DNA from: Terebella lapidaria
Lineage: Eukaryota; Annelida; Polychaeta; Terebellida; Terebellidae
DNA: 64,000 nucleotides
NCBI GenBank assembly: GCA_949152475.1
Contig: OX424564.1
Location: 10,664,001 to 10,728,000, forward strand
Reading direction: 5' to 3'
Under the pieces are notes generated by a model. The model was not told the DNA's origin and searched no databases. It worked only from the letters and a program-made list of their open reading frames with translations. Each line of letters opens with the position of its first letter. Position 1 is the first letter of the stretch. The translations under genes and the position numbers were made by a program. Below, in pieces: positions 9,595 through 18,952 of the stretch.

Positions 9595-12471
9595 TTATTT
9601 GGTTGCAAGTTTCTGCAGCAGCTCGATCATCGCCATCTTCTCTCGCCTGTCTAACTCCATCCTTTGTTCGCGCTCGCGTGCTTCACGGTCGTACTGTGCT
9701 TTTTTAAAATCCAATTCTGCCTTTCTTAGCTCTAATTCTTTTTCTTGAATTTCCGTTTTTTGTTTCAAGTATTCCATCATGCCAGTGTTCTTTCCAGAAT
9801 TGGAGCGCATCCTTTTAGCCGTTGGTCGCGTGCCTATTGAATAGGAGGATAGTATTATTATCAACAACACATACACAATTGATCTGATTTATTACAATTG
9901 ATTTGATATATCTTCAATTGCCAGTGTGGGCATAATTCACTTTTAGAATTGTTCGTACAAAACATCAATTGTTTATGACACCTGTATCACTTGTTCCAGC
10001 TTCTTCATCGTCACTCACAGAACCTGAAACACCGGTAGAAAGTACAGATAAGACGAAAGATAATCGGATTTACAAAATATAATAACTATACTGTATACCC
10101 CATAGATACTATAAACAAAAACTTACCTGACAGCGTTTCCATGGCTCGCTTTCGAATGTCGGTCTTTTTTTCCTCTTTTTTATCAGCCTTTGGTGCCTGG
10201 TCACTCCGCTGCCGCTCTCTATACAGGTCACTGACTTCCTGTAACAGGGCCTCACGCTCCCCATAGTCTTCATCAGTTCCTACGGTGCCCCTGATAGGAC
10301 ATGATGAAAAAAATACTACTTCGTTCGCACGAAGTACTAAGTCGTTTGCACGAAGTACTACTTCGTTTGCACGAACTACTACTTCGTTTGAATGAAGTAC
10401 TACTTCGTTTGCATGAAGTACTAAGTCGTTTGCACGAATTACTACTTCGTTTGAACGAAGTAGTACTTCGTTTGCACGAAGTACTAAGTCGTTTGCACGA
10501 AGTACTAAGTCGTTTGCACGAAGTACTACTTCGTTTGAACGAAGTATTAAGTCGTTTGCACGAAGTACTACTTCATTTGAACGAAGTACTACTTCGTGCA
10601 TAAGTCGTTTGCACGAAGTATTAGTTCGTTTGCACGAATTACTACTTCGTTTGAACGAAGTACTACTGTACTAATGTTACATAGTTGACAAAACCCTCTA
10701 CTTCATCTTACCCCATTAAATAACAAGCGCTACATGGCGCTCCACATGGTGCTCCAAATTTGGTGCCTTATATCTCCATAAGCACCACATGGTCCTCTAA
10801 ATCATCCATACTTCCCCTAGCAAAAATGTGGTCATTTTAAACTAAAAAAACTTGATCAAATAGATATTACTGAATATAATCTTCTGCTATTATTTGAGGT
10901 AAATTTATATGTATCGATGGACTATTCATTATTCTATGAGTTGATTAATAAATGTAAATAGCGGTATCCAGATTAGGACATAGGGAGGACCCTGAAAATT
11001 GACTATGGTAATTAAAGGGTTAATTGGTAACACCAGGATCAATCATTTCATAGGCTTATTACAATGTTCGAATACCATGTATGGATATGTGAATGACTTA
11101 TTATTTCATGCGAACGACTTAGTACTTCGTGCAAATGACTTATTATTTCATGCCAACGACTTAGTACTTCGTGCAAACGACTTAGTATTTCGTGCAAACG
11201 ACTTAGTACTTCGTGCAAACGAAGTAGTACTTCGTGCAAACGAAGTAGTACTTCGTGCAAATGACTTAGTACTCCGTGCAAACGAAGTAGTACTTCGTGC
11301 AAACGACTTAGTACTTCATGCGAACGAAGTAGTACTTCGTGCGAACGAAGTAGGGCTTTCATCATGTCCTATCACGGGCACCGTAAGTTCCAGATCTACG
11401 CAAGAGAAAAAAAAAAAAAAAAAAAACAAGTAAGCAATATCAATAATAATTGCATTAAATAACAAGCGCTACATGGCGCTCCACATGGTGCTCCAAATTT
11501 GGTGCCTTATATCTCCATAAGCACCACATGGTGCTCTAAATCATCCATACTTCCCCTAGCAAAAATGTGGTCATTTTAAACTAAAAAAACTTGATCAAAT
11601 AGATATTACTGAATATAATCTTCTGCTATTATTTGAGGTAAATTTATATGACTATCGATGGACTATTCATTATTCTATGAGTTGATTAATAAATGTAAAT
11701 AGCGGTATCCAGATTAGGACATAGGGAGGACCCTGAAAATTGACTATGGTAATTAAAGGGTTAATTGGTAACACCAGGATCAATCATTTCATAGGCTTAT
11801 TACAATGTTCGAATACCATGTATGGATATGTGAATGACTTATTATTTCATGCGAACGACTTAGTACTTCGTGCAAATGACTTATTATTTCATGCCAACGA
11901 CTTAGTACTTCGTGCAAACGACTTAGTATTTCGTGCAAACGACTTAGTACTTCGTGCAAACGAAGTAGTACTTCGTGCAAACGAAGTAGTACTTCGTGCA
12001 AATGACTTAGTACTCCGTGCAAACGAAGTAGTACTTCGTGCAAACGACTTAGTACTTCATGCGAACGAAGTAGTACTTCGTGCGAACGAAGTAGGGCTTT
12101 CATCATGTCCTATCACGGGTACCGTAAGTTCCAGATCTACGCAAGAGAAAAAAAAACAAAAACAAAACAAGTAAGCAATATCAATAATAATTGCATTTCC
12201 TTATGATATGTCTAAACAAAAATCACACTAACTTATTTAGGCGCTCGAGGTCTTCCTTTCGGAAGTACCCTATCAAGAGCACGGTCCTCTCTTTGCAGGC
12301 TCGAGCACCAGGTTTGAAGTTTTCCTCCTCGATTTTGCTGGCGACCTCACCCCAATTGTTGTCGGCGAATGCATTGCAACTCACTACTTCCTTCAACAGG
12401 TTTATGTCACGCAGGACACTAAACCTAAAGCGCTTGAGTTCTTTTTTGGGAGGGATATCTGCGGTTGTCAT
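9595..12471 (-). CDS. Myb/SANT-like partner protein of the Harbinger element (4 exons, intact)
   Basis: Four exons on the minus strand join in frame to about 227 residues. Exon 1 (12471-12233) encodes a Myb/SANT/MADF-type DNA-binding domain with FSVLRDINLLKEVV, NNWGEVASKI and CKERTVLLIGYF. Exon 2 (10290-10127) has TDEDYGEREALLQEVSDLY. Exon 3 (10023-9982) encodes SVSDDEEAGTSDT. Exon 4 (9833-9595) encodes a charged coiled coil from KQKTEIQEKELELRKAEL to LLQKLATK. Junctions: GTTAGT donor and CTATCAG acceptor; CAG then GTAAGT with TTTCAG; ACAG then GTGTCA with CAATAG. All phases agree. In this superfamily the protein binds the element's ends and brings the transposase to DNA and the nucleus. Intron 1 (12232-10291) carries the 21-bp arrays and a 740-bp duplication. 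Unlike the transposase, I see no break. Confidence 0.85.
10310..10672. repeat. 21-bp palindromic minisatellite, array 1 (intron 1 of the Myb-like gene)
   Basis: About 17 units, each built on TACTTCGTTTGCACGAAGTA, an inverted repeat with 7-bp arms (TACTTCG and CGAAGTA). Variant units replace TACTTCG with TAAGTCG. Because 21 bp is seven codons, both strands carry long repetitive frames (for example NEVVLRA on minus), which are not genes. This array is in opposite orientation to the arrays at 11086-11350 and 11827-12092. Confidence 0.93.
10715..12196. repeat. 740-bp tandem duplication containing 21-bp arrays 2 and 3
   Basis: Copy A is 10715-11453 and copy B is 11454-12196. They share start TTAAATAACAAGCGCTACAT and end CAATAATAATTGCATT, and differ only by a few substitutions, a short indel (ATGACTATCG) and the A-run length near 11408 and 12147. 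Each copy contains a 21-bp array (11086-11350; 11827-12092), followed by TCATCATGTCCTATCAC, which is the mirror image of the exon 2 acceptor region of the Myb-like gene. The duplication is young and lies within intron 1. Confidence 0.93.
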
Positions 12472-12618
12472 GTTTATTCTAGAAAGAAAATTATCAAAAA
12501 CAACAAATAGATCTAGGAGCCTACACCGTAAAATTATATGTTGCTGTCGAAGAAGAAAGATTATCCGTATTTAGGGCATATCCTACACAGAGAGACAAGT
12601 CTGTATATAGGTTTGTAC

Positions 12619-12619
<1 letters not shown>

Positions 12620-12653
<34 letters not shown>

Positions 12654-12682
12654 TAATAATAATAATAATAATAACAATAATT
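12620..12682. repeat. (AAT)n microsatellite
   Basis: A run of ATA/AAT triplets of about 60 bases with two AAC interruptions. The poly-Leu frame it produces on the minus strand is an artefact. Confidence 0.95.
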
Positions 12683-12689
12683 GTGGGGG

Positions 12690-13035
12690 TATGTACGACA
12701 GATTATCTTGAACTACCCCATGGTCTCCAAGTAAGGGCCGCACATACCCCACCCATGAGGGTACATGAAGGTCGGGCATGCCCCACACGAAAGTCATATA
12801 TACCCCTGACAAGGCAGGATATACCCCATCGGAGGGTCAGACATACCCTTCTCAAGACAGACATACCACCATTGAAGGCATGACATGCCCATTTCAGGGC
12901 CCGACATACCCCTTCGAAAGTTAGAGATACCCCATACAAGGAGATACATACCCCCTTTGAAAGCCTGACATACCCATCGGAGGGTGCTACATACCCCTAC
13001 TGAGGGTACTACTTACCCATCGAAAGTAACTGATA
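12690..13035. repeat. degenerate minisatellite, core ACATACCCC
   Basis: Around 12 units of about 28-32 bases share a core GACATACCCC followed by a short GAGGGT or GAAAGT motif. Related cores (TTACATACCCC) reappear at 15345-15550 elsewhere in the same Harbinger element, so the two are probably diverged parts of one repeat family. Confidence 0.8.
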
Positions 13036-13218
13036 TACTTAATTGGGAAGACCAAAGCAAACCAACTGAGCTCGAATCGCAGGCTACGATTAACATACAA
13101 ACCAACTCTAACCACATTACTAGTTGTATGTACTGGTTAGGCCTACTGGAAAGAGATTAATTTGTGTCATGTCCCTAATTCTCTTCTGTATTACGGTGAA
13201 TGAATGATGCAGAATGAA

Positions 13219-13837
13219 GGGACATTTCGACTTACCACTTACTACTTACTGAATAGACGTTATATGGCCTAACGATTTACCACTTACTGTTAACTTACCA
13301 CCTACTACTTACCACTTACGACTTACTATGTACTACTTACCACTTACGACTTACTATGTACTACTTACCACTTACGACTTACTACGTACTACTTGCCACT
13401 TACGACTTACTACGTACTACTTACCACTTACACTACCTGACAAAAGTATTATGACGCTAGTGAAACCACATGTTTTAAGTCTCAATGAAAGTGGCATGCT
13501 GTGCTTAGGAATGTCACATCTGGGTACAAGAAAGCAAGGACCAGATGAAGGATGATTAACCTTTGGCTATAAAGTGCTGAAACTATTTGCATATATGACA
13601 TACTCAAGTAATTACTGATTCGCACATTACCAAAGTGTCCTACTTTTGACAGGTAGTGTACAAGTATACTCTACTACTAGCCTAGTCATAAGTGGAAAGT
13701 AGTAAGTGGTAAGTTACTGTAGTAAATGGTAAGTAGTAATGAGTAAGTAGTAAGTGGTAAGTTACAGCAAAGTAGCAAGTGGTAAACCGTTATATATATA
13801 TAATGTTCATTCAGTAAGTAGTAAGTCTTAATGTCCC
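13219..13837. mobile_element. nested foldback/MITE-like element with TTACCACTTAC repeats in its arms
   Basis: The left end GGGACATTTCGACTTACCAC is mirrored at the right by GTAAGTCTTAATGTCCC, with about 100 bp of imperfect inverted similarity including ACTTACTGAAT and its complement ATTCAGTAAGT. Left arm 13225-13435 is an ACTACTTACCACTTACG tandem array of about 28-bp units, and right arm 13670-13835 is the same motif reversed. The 230-bp centre is unrelated. I could not find a clear target duplication. Confidence 0.7.
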
Positions 13838-14285
13838 ATACGAGATTTCCATACGATATTTATTTTGGTGTTTTTTTTCCTCGCTGCCAAAAACATCGTC
13901 TAGCAAAATGTGACTTTTTACAGTACTGTACCTTGCACTTTCTTTATCCATTTCAAAACATTGTCATGTTCATCTACTTTTCCAATGAATTTGTTTGTTT
14001 GGTGATTTGTATTGAAAACAAACTGTTCAGCCCACCTGGAGTCGAACCTAATACAAAACATTTTATTTATCTTTCTATCACTAATCAATCAGACTTGAAC
14101 ACTAATTACGTCAATCACCATGGATATATGTGCAGTCCTGCTGCTTCTACCTGGGGTGGTCCATATTACACACCGGTCCATATTACACGTCTCTCCCCTA
14201 CATGGAGATGATATGCTTCTTTCCATTGATGCCCTGACACAGCAGGCACACTTGGGACTTACATATCCCATCATCCCTAGGAACA

Positions 14286-14390
14286 TTAAAGCTGCCGTAG
14301 CCGTATATAAGGGGAGGCGACCCCCAGCCCATGCTCTGCAGTGGGCGGAGGGAGGGCCCCCCTTATATACGGCTCCGTCAGCTTTAAATC
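14286..14390. repeat. hairpin, about 100 bp
   Basis: AAAGCTGCCGTAGCCGTATA near 14289 is mirrored by TATACGGCTCCGTCAGCTTT near 14388, with the stem continuing through AAGGGGAGGC and GGCCCCCCTT. The loop is GC rich. Likely a small foldback element. Confidence 0.8.
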
Positions 14391-14519
14391 TGGTTGTCTA
14401 GGCATGTAGTCTAATGTATGTATATATTCATTAACGCGCCTGAAAAGTTGGTCTTACCACCTCCAGGTCATATAATCCACTAGCATATTTTAATCTATTT
14501 TACTCACTTTTGTGTTATT

Positions 14520-14637
14520 TAATAATGTTTTGTACACTTTTGTGTTGTTCAACTTGTGGTTTTATTGTTAAGCGCATCGAGAATTTTAATTTGTATGCGC
14601 TATATAAAAATAAAGTATTATTATTATTATTATATAT
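14520..14637 (+). mobile_element. 3' tail of a LINE or SINE
   Basis: TTAAGCGCATCGAGAATTTT followed by TATGCGCTATATAAAAATAAA and an (ATT)n tail ending near 14633 is the characteristic 3' terminus of L2/CR1-type elements and their SINEs. The GCGC pair forms a short stem. No coding sequence upstream was recognised. Confidence 0.6.
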
Positions 14638-14849
14638 GCCAATACACCTCCTTAGGCTGGCTTAGATATCCCGTCATCCCAACTTAGGCCTACTAGTCCA
14701 CTATTTTTCATAATATCAGATGCACCCAAGAGTTTAGGATCATTAAATCTGCTTGTCTAGGCATGTATTAACGTATGTCTATATCCATTTACGTGCTTGA
14801 AGTGTCGATCTTCCCACCTTTCAGGTCATACATACCAATGCCAATCCTT

Positions 14850-15330
14850 ATGCCGGCTTACATATTGGTCACCTCCTTACGCATCCTTATACGCATGGGT
14901 CACCTCCTGTCCTTAGGCCTCCTGAGGCATGGGTCACCTATCCACCTTAAGCCTCCTTAGGCATGGGTCACGTTCCCACCTTAGGCCTGCTTAGGCATGG
15001 GTCACGTCCCCACCTTAGGCCTCCTTAGGCATGGGTCACCTCCCCACCTTAGGCCTCCTTAGGCATGGGTCACCTCCCCACCTTAGGCCTCCTTAAGCAT
15101 TGGTCACCCCCACCTTATGCCTCCTTAGGCATGTGTCACCTCCCCTCCTTAGGCCTCCTTAAGCATGGGTCACCTCCCCACCTTAGGCCTCCTTAGGCAT
15201 GGGTCACCTCCACGCCTTAGGCTTCCTTAGGCATGGGTCACCTCCCCACCTTAGGCCTCCTTAGGCATGGGTCAACTCCAATACTTAGGCCTCCTGGCAT
15301 GGGTCAACTACCCTCCTTAGCAGCTATACA
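14850..15330. repeat. 34-bp minisatellite, core CCTTAGGCCTCCTTAGGCAT
   Basis: About 13 units carry CCTTAGGCCTCCTTAGGCAT followed by GGGTCACCTCCCCA, with small indels. The CCTTAGG core is palindromic. Flanking blocks containing TAAATCTGCTTGTCT and GTATATATTAATTTACGTGC recur at about 14390, 14745, 15395 and 15640, so the minisatellite belongs to a larger higher-order repeat. Confidence 0.9.
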
Positions 15331-15689
15331 CTTCCTTGGGCTGGCTTACATACCCCTGCCGAGGGGGCATGGTATTAAATGCAAGGGTCTAGGGTCATTA
15401 AATCTGCTTGTCTTGTAATGTGTTGTATGTATATATTAATTTACGTGCACGAAATGTCGATCTTCCCTTCTTGTTCCATGTCATACATGCCAATATCCCT
15501 CCTCAGGCGGGCTTACATACCCCTTCCGAGGCTGGTTTACATACCCCGCCTGCGGCTGGAATCCTGTACCCATTTTCCAAACATGCAGATTTTAATGATG
15601 TTAATGAACCCAAGTGCCTATGATCATCATTACCGCTTCTCTAGGTATGGAACATATGTATATACTCACTCATGTGCATGAAAAGTGAA

Positions 15690-16470
15690 TCGGTCAAGGG
15701 TAAATAGATGTCTTTGTTCTAAACAACATTTGCGTGTCAACGGAAGCTTTCGAGTGTGATTCAAATACTACCCCGGAACCGCATGTTCTCAAATTCGGAA
15801 ATTTCAACTTTTTTCCTGCTGTAGATAATGAGGAATGCTGTTAATGAAAATTATTGACACCCAAATAATGCTTCTATGCTGAAATATATTTGAAACCCGC
15901 ACATCACAAAGGTATTTCATCACAATGCATGACATGCCCCGTTTCGTAAGACTTTTTGAGAGTTATCTCAGAAACTCCAAAAATGAAAACAAGTTTGAAC
16001 CAGTAGCCATCTAAAACTATGCAAGAACAATAATATATGTCATATTTGTTGACAAATTTTACAATCTGAGGGAGTTATAACAATTTTTAGGAGAGGTCGC
16101 CTTTTATGGGTACGATCCTTATTATAATAATAATAATAATAATAATAGTAACTTATTTATATTTATATAATTTTCATGTAGGCCATTAGATTTATATATT
16201 TTGCATGTAGATCTATGATTAAGGGCTCACCTTTCCTGGTGGGTTTAAGCCTAGGTCAGTAGGTGTACAGTGTCAGTTAAATGTTGAGTTGTTTGTATGT
16301 AAGACCGCAAGTGACCTTTATCGATGAACTTTAGCGTGAAACAGATCCGCTAAACTCAGAGTTTACCGTAGACCACGAACGCTAACGCTATTACAGTTGA
16401 CGGAGAAGAACAGAAAGTGATGACGTAATGCACATACTTTCAACCTTTACGTTACCGTTCGACATAGCGT
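15690..16470. other. non-coding right part of the Harbinger element
   Basis: No gene. There is an (AAT)n microsatellite at about 16122-16148. Toward the right end, GACCTTTATCGATG and ACTTTAGCG (about 16313-16335) echo the GACCTTTAGC of the terminal repeat, as does GACCTTTAGCAAATGG at about 7995-8010 inside the left end. These are candidate subterminal protein-binding motifs. Confidence 0.5.
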
Positions 16471-16490
16471 AAGCGATGCTAAAGGTCCCT

Positions 16491-17164
16491 AATAACACTC
16501 ATGATACGGAACTTGTTTACTCAGTGGGTTCCCAGTGTACCAATCTGTCTACCCAACAACCGATGCCAGAATACTGCTTCGACCACTCAGAGGCTGACAC
16601 CGTGTTCTTCTCAACGTATGCAGTCCTACGCAAGTCAGGTTACAGTGGACCTGTTGTCATTGATGCAGTTGATACAGATGTCTATGTCGCAGCAGCATTC
16701 ATCGCAAAGCAGATTCCGGGTAGGCTCTATATCAAGAGAAAGAAGGAGACGATCATTTGCAATACAGTGTTGACTGATGAGATGGCCGAATGCATTGTTC
16801 ACCTGCACTGCATGACGGGATGTGATGCTAATTCTGGCTAATAGGAATGCTAATAGGGGAAAAAGCCAGTGTTTGAGGAGGTTTCACCCGACGTGTGGTG
16901 TATGGCGACCAAAAGAACGGTACCATGGCTATAGCTCGTGCTGCAAAATGGAAGATTATGAAGACCAAATCCTTCAGTCGTCTTCCACCAGATGCGGATA
17001 GCCTTCGCAAACACTGTGTCCCCTCCCTCACACATCACCCGTCACCACTGGGACATGGTTGTCATCTGGTTGATGGTCGCTGTCGGCCTGTACGTCACAC
17101 TCGGCCTGCTCTCCCAGAACATCTTGACACGGCAATGCCAGCAGGAGGTGATGACAGCGAGGGG

Positions 17165-17165
<1 letters not shown>
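16491..17165 (+). pseudogene. middle part of an uncharacterised invertebrate gene interrupted by Harbinger and SINE
   Basis: From 16491 the frame reads NNTHDTELVYSVGSQCTNLS, then EADTVFFSTYAVL, VVIDAVDTDVYVAAAF, LYIKRKKETI and HCMTGCDANSG. I recognise this order from a widespread family of unnamed invertebrate proteins; the alternating acidic residues suggest a nuclease-like fold, but that is inference. After GCDANSG the sequence has four stops in two GCTAATAGG repeats (16836-16858). It then reads GKKPVFEEV, loses about 30 residues with a frame change, and continues as VVYGDQKNGTMAIARAAKW, RLPPDADSLRKHC and HHPSPLGHG with RCRPVRHTRPALP. About 15 residues are missing before HHPSPLGHG. It ends in DDSEG at the SINE target site. 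The gene is dead at this locus. Confidence 0.8.
17153..17165. other. SINE target-site duplication, left
   Basis: GACAGCGAGGGGG at 17153-17165 is repeated exactly at 17648-17660 on the other side of the SINE. Confidence 0.95.
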
Positions 17166-17200
<35 letters not shown>

Positions 17201-17647
17201 ATACTGACGTAACCCTGTAAGGGAACTTGCCTTACCACCATCCGACCAACTTTGGTCCGCGATATTTGGTGGCGCGTCGCCGCTGTGCAGCGCCTGGCAT
17301 ATTTTTTGGTTCCCGTGTATGTATGTAGTGTATGGACGGGATTTTCTGGTGTACTGCATTGATGGGTATTTGTATCGCGGCCCATGACAGATCCGGGTAC
17401 GCCTAGTGAACTAGGTTTCTGCCCCTTCACCACCGCCGATACACTGAGTACAGCAGTCTACGATGTATCACCTGGTCACCATATTAGTGTCCGCTCCAGG
17501 CCGATGGACTGAGAAGTGAGGGTAACCCTTGATCCGCTGAGTGAATTTTGATCGCCGAGAGCGGGGCTCGAACCCGCCGACGACGAACATTGAATTCCCT
17601 TCAGCAGCGGGCGAACGACTTAGTGCGTTGCGCCACGGCCACTCCAC
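17166..17647 (-). mobile_element. tRNA-derived SINE (482 bp, minus strand)
   Basis: Read on the minus strand the element begins with GTGGCCGTGGCGCAACGCAC, which includes a box A-like stretch, followed by GGCGGGTTCGAGCCCCGCTC, where GGTTCGAGCCC fits the box B consensus. An unrelated body of about 350 bp follows, and the 3' end is a short (AATC)n repeat (forward (GATT)n at 17166-17200). Exact 13-bp target duplications flank it. It interrupts the C-terminal coding region of the same gene that the Harbinger element splits. Confidence 0.93.
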
Positions 17648-17660
17648 GACAGCGAGGGGG

Positions 17661-17725
17661 AACTGCTTCCCAGGATCACAGACTCATCTGGCTCAGAATC
17701 GAGTGATGCTTCTGATACAGAGTGA
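17661..17725 (+). pseudogene. C-terminal fragment of the interrupted gene
   Basis: Skipping the SINE and one copy of the target duplication, the frame DDSEG at 17153 continues in phase as ELLPRITDSSGSESSDASD and stops at TGA 17723-17725. The acidic Ser-rich tail is a plausible C-terminus. Confidence 0.75.
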
Positions 17726-18280
17726 ACATCAAGAAGTGAGGAATCAATTGAGACAGCCTCTGTGGACTTTGGACCGAATTAGCCTATATCGTATTGGTCA
17801 GTTCATAATCGGTCATGCTGAGTAAATCTGTGGACTGATAATTTTTCCTTTTGATCAGCTGGTAATCTCTTCATTCAAATGTAATTACTAGTGTACAGGG
17901 GTGAGGTTTTGCTTGAAACACTCGAATAAAGTTTCGTTCAAGCCATCCTGTATTGTGTGGATCAAAATGTCATAAAAATGTGAAAATAATGTGAGAATCA
18001 GATTCTTCATTAAAAGTTTACCTGAAAAATGTATTTACACATGTATGTTAGTGCTCCGATTGATTCTTTCCGTGATCATGCTGGCAACCATTTTGGATTT
18101 CAGAAGGCATGGGGTTCATTCTTTTGTATATTGGGCCTATTAAGTCCAATCATGGTCATCCAAGTGGTTTATAATCATATGAATAGAAATCGTTTATTTT
18201 GTTTGCAAAAGTTCTATTTTTCATCGTTTGAGGGCAGCCATATTGGATTTATGGGTCAAAAGGATGTAAAAATAACATTA
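17726..18280. other. gene-free stretch with a 100-bp repeat also present at 18765-18870
   Basis: A block around 18017-18110 (CCTGAAAAATGTATTTACAC, GTGCTCCG, CATTTTGGATTTC) recurs in diverged form at 18770-18865 on the other side of the MITE. No gene was seen. Confidence 0.5.
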
Positions 18281-18750
18281 TAATGGACCATTTCACAGGG
18301 ACTATTTCTGAAGTCTGGAAACGTAAACATTTTTGGACCAATCAGAAGCGAGAGGCTTTGAATCAGTTTCAACCGTTTTGTGCGCAACTTCAAATGATAA
18401 TTTTGCACATATATACACCACATTTACATCAAATAAGGCTATTACTCGACTCGAATGGCCTGAATAAATGATACAAACACAAACGTTTCTGTAAAATGTA
18501 ACATTTTGTTGTACATGTCCATTTCTTCACTCTCAACGGTTTTTCAGCATATAACCATGTCGCATGACTGCTTGTGCGTGCACGCGGCCGAACACGCGCA
18601 TGCAGCTAAAGATACTTCGGAATCTCGTGTGTGGTTTTACGCTGCCATGTTCTGCCCTCAGTAGACATTGGTTCGTTTTGAATTACGGAAATTACCGAGC
18701 AATGCCAGATATTCATGAGATCCGAGGGGGCCCTGTGAAATGGTCCATTA
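18281..18750. mobile_element. MITE with perfect 20-bp terminal inverted repeats and TA ends, copy 1 (470 bp)
   Basis: TAATGGACCATTTCACAGGG at 18281-18300 is mirrored exactly by CCCTGTGAAATGGTCCATTA at 18731-18750. The outermost TA pair fits a TA target as in Tc1/mariner relatives. It is non-coding. A second copy lacking the left end and an internal 60 bp lies at 28138-28487. Confidence 0.88.
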
Positions 18751-18952
18751 GAATCCCCGTGTCAAATTAACCTGAAAAAGTATATTTACACTTGTGTGTA
18801 GGTGCTCTGGTTCAAAAGTTAATTTTTGCCAGATCGCGTCTGCGGCCATCTTGGATTTCGCTCTCTAGAAAAAAATGCCGGGATTTTCAGAGGGGCCTGG
18901 GGGCTAAATTTTTTATAAATGGTTTCTGCAAGTCAATTCAATCGTCAAACCT

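Larger units (their letters stand above)
7901..16490. mobile_element. PIF/Harbinger DNA transposon, complete ends (8.59 kb)
   Basis: The left end AGGGACCTTTAGCATC (7901-7916) is perfectly mirrored by GATGCTAAAGGTCCCT (16475-16490). Weaker similarity continues for about 30 bases inward. AAT flanks both sides. Inside are the two proteins that define the superfamily: a DDE transposase (8180-9247, plus) and a Myb/SANT-like protein (12471-9595, minus), in convergent order. The transposase is frameshifted while the partner gene is open. The remaining 6 kb holds minisatellites, a 740-bp tandem duplication, two nested inverted-repeat elements and a LINE or SINE tail, which makes this copy unusually large. 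It sits within the coding sequence of another gene, which it splits. Confidence 0.88.

Noticed and set aside
10310-12092. CRISPR-like array of short palindromic repeats
   Set aside because: Repeats are contiguous 21-bp monomers without unique spacers, and the context is eukaryotic with spliced genes.
10086-12174. Long repetitive ORFs on both strands (NEVVLRA-type and HEVLLRL-type repeats)
   Set aside because: They are read-through of a 21-bp palindromic minisatellite, open in several frames because 21 is a multiple of three. They lie in an intron of the Myb-like gene.
14025-14060. tRNA-like box B (GGTTCGACTCC on the minus strand)
   Set aside because: No box A or tRNA fold lies at the right distance; a chance or decayed motif cannot be excluded.
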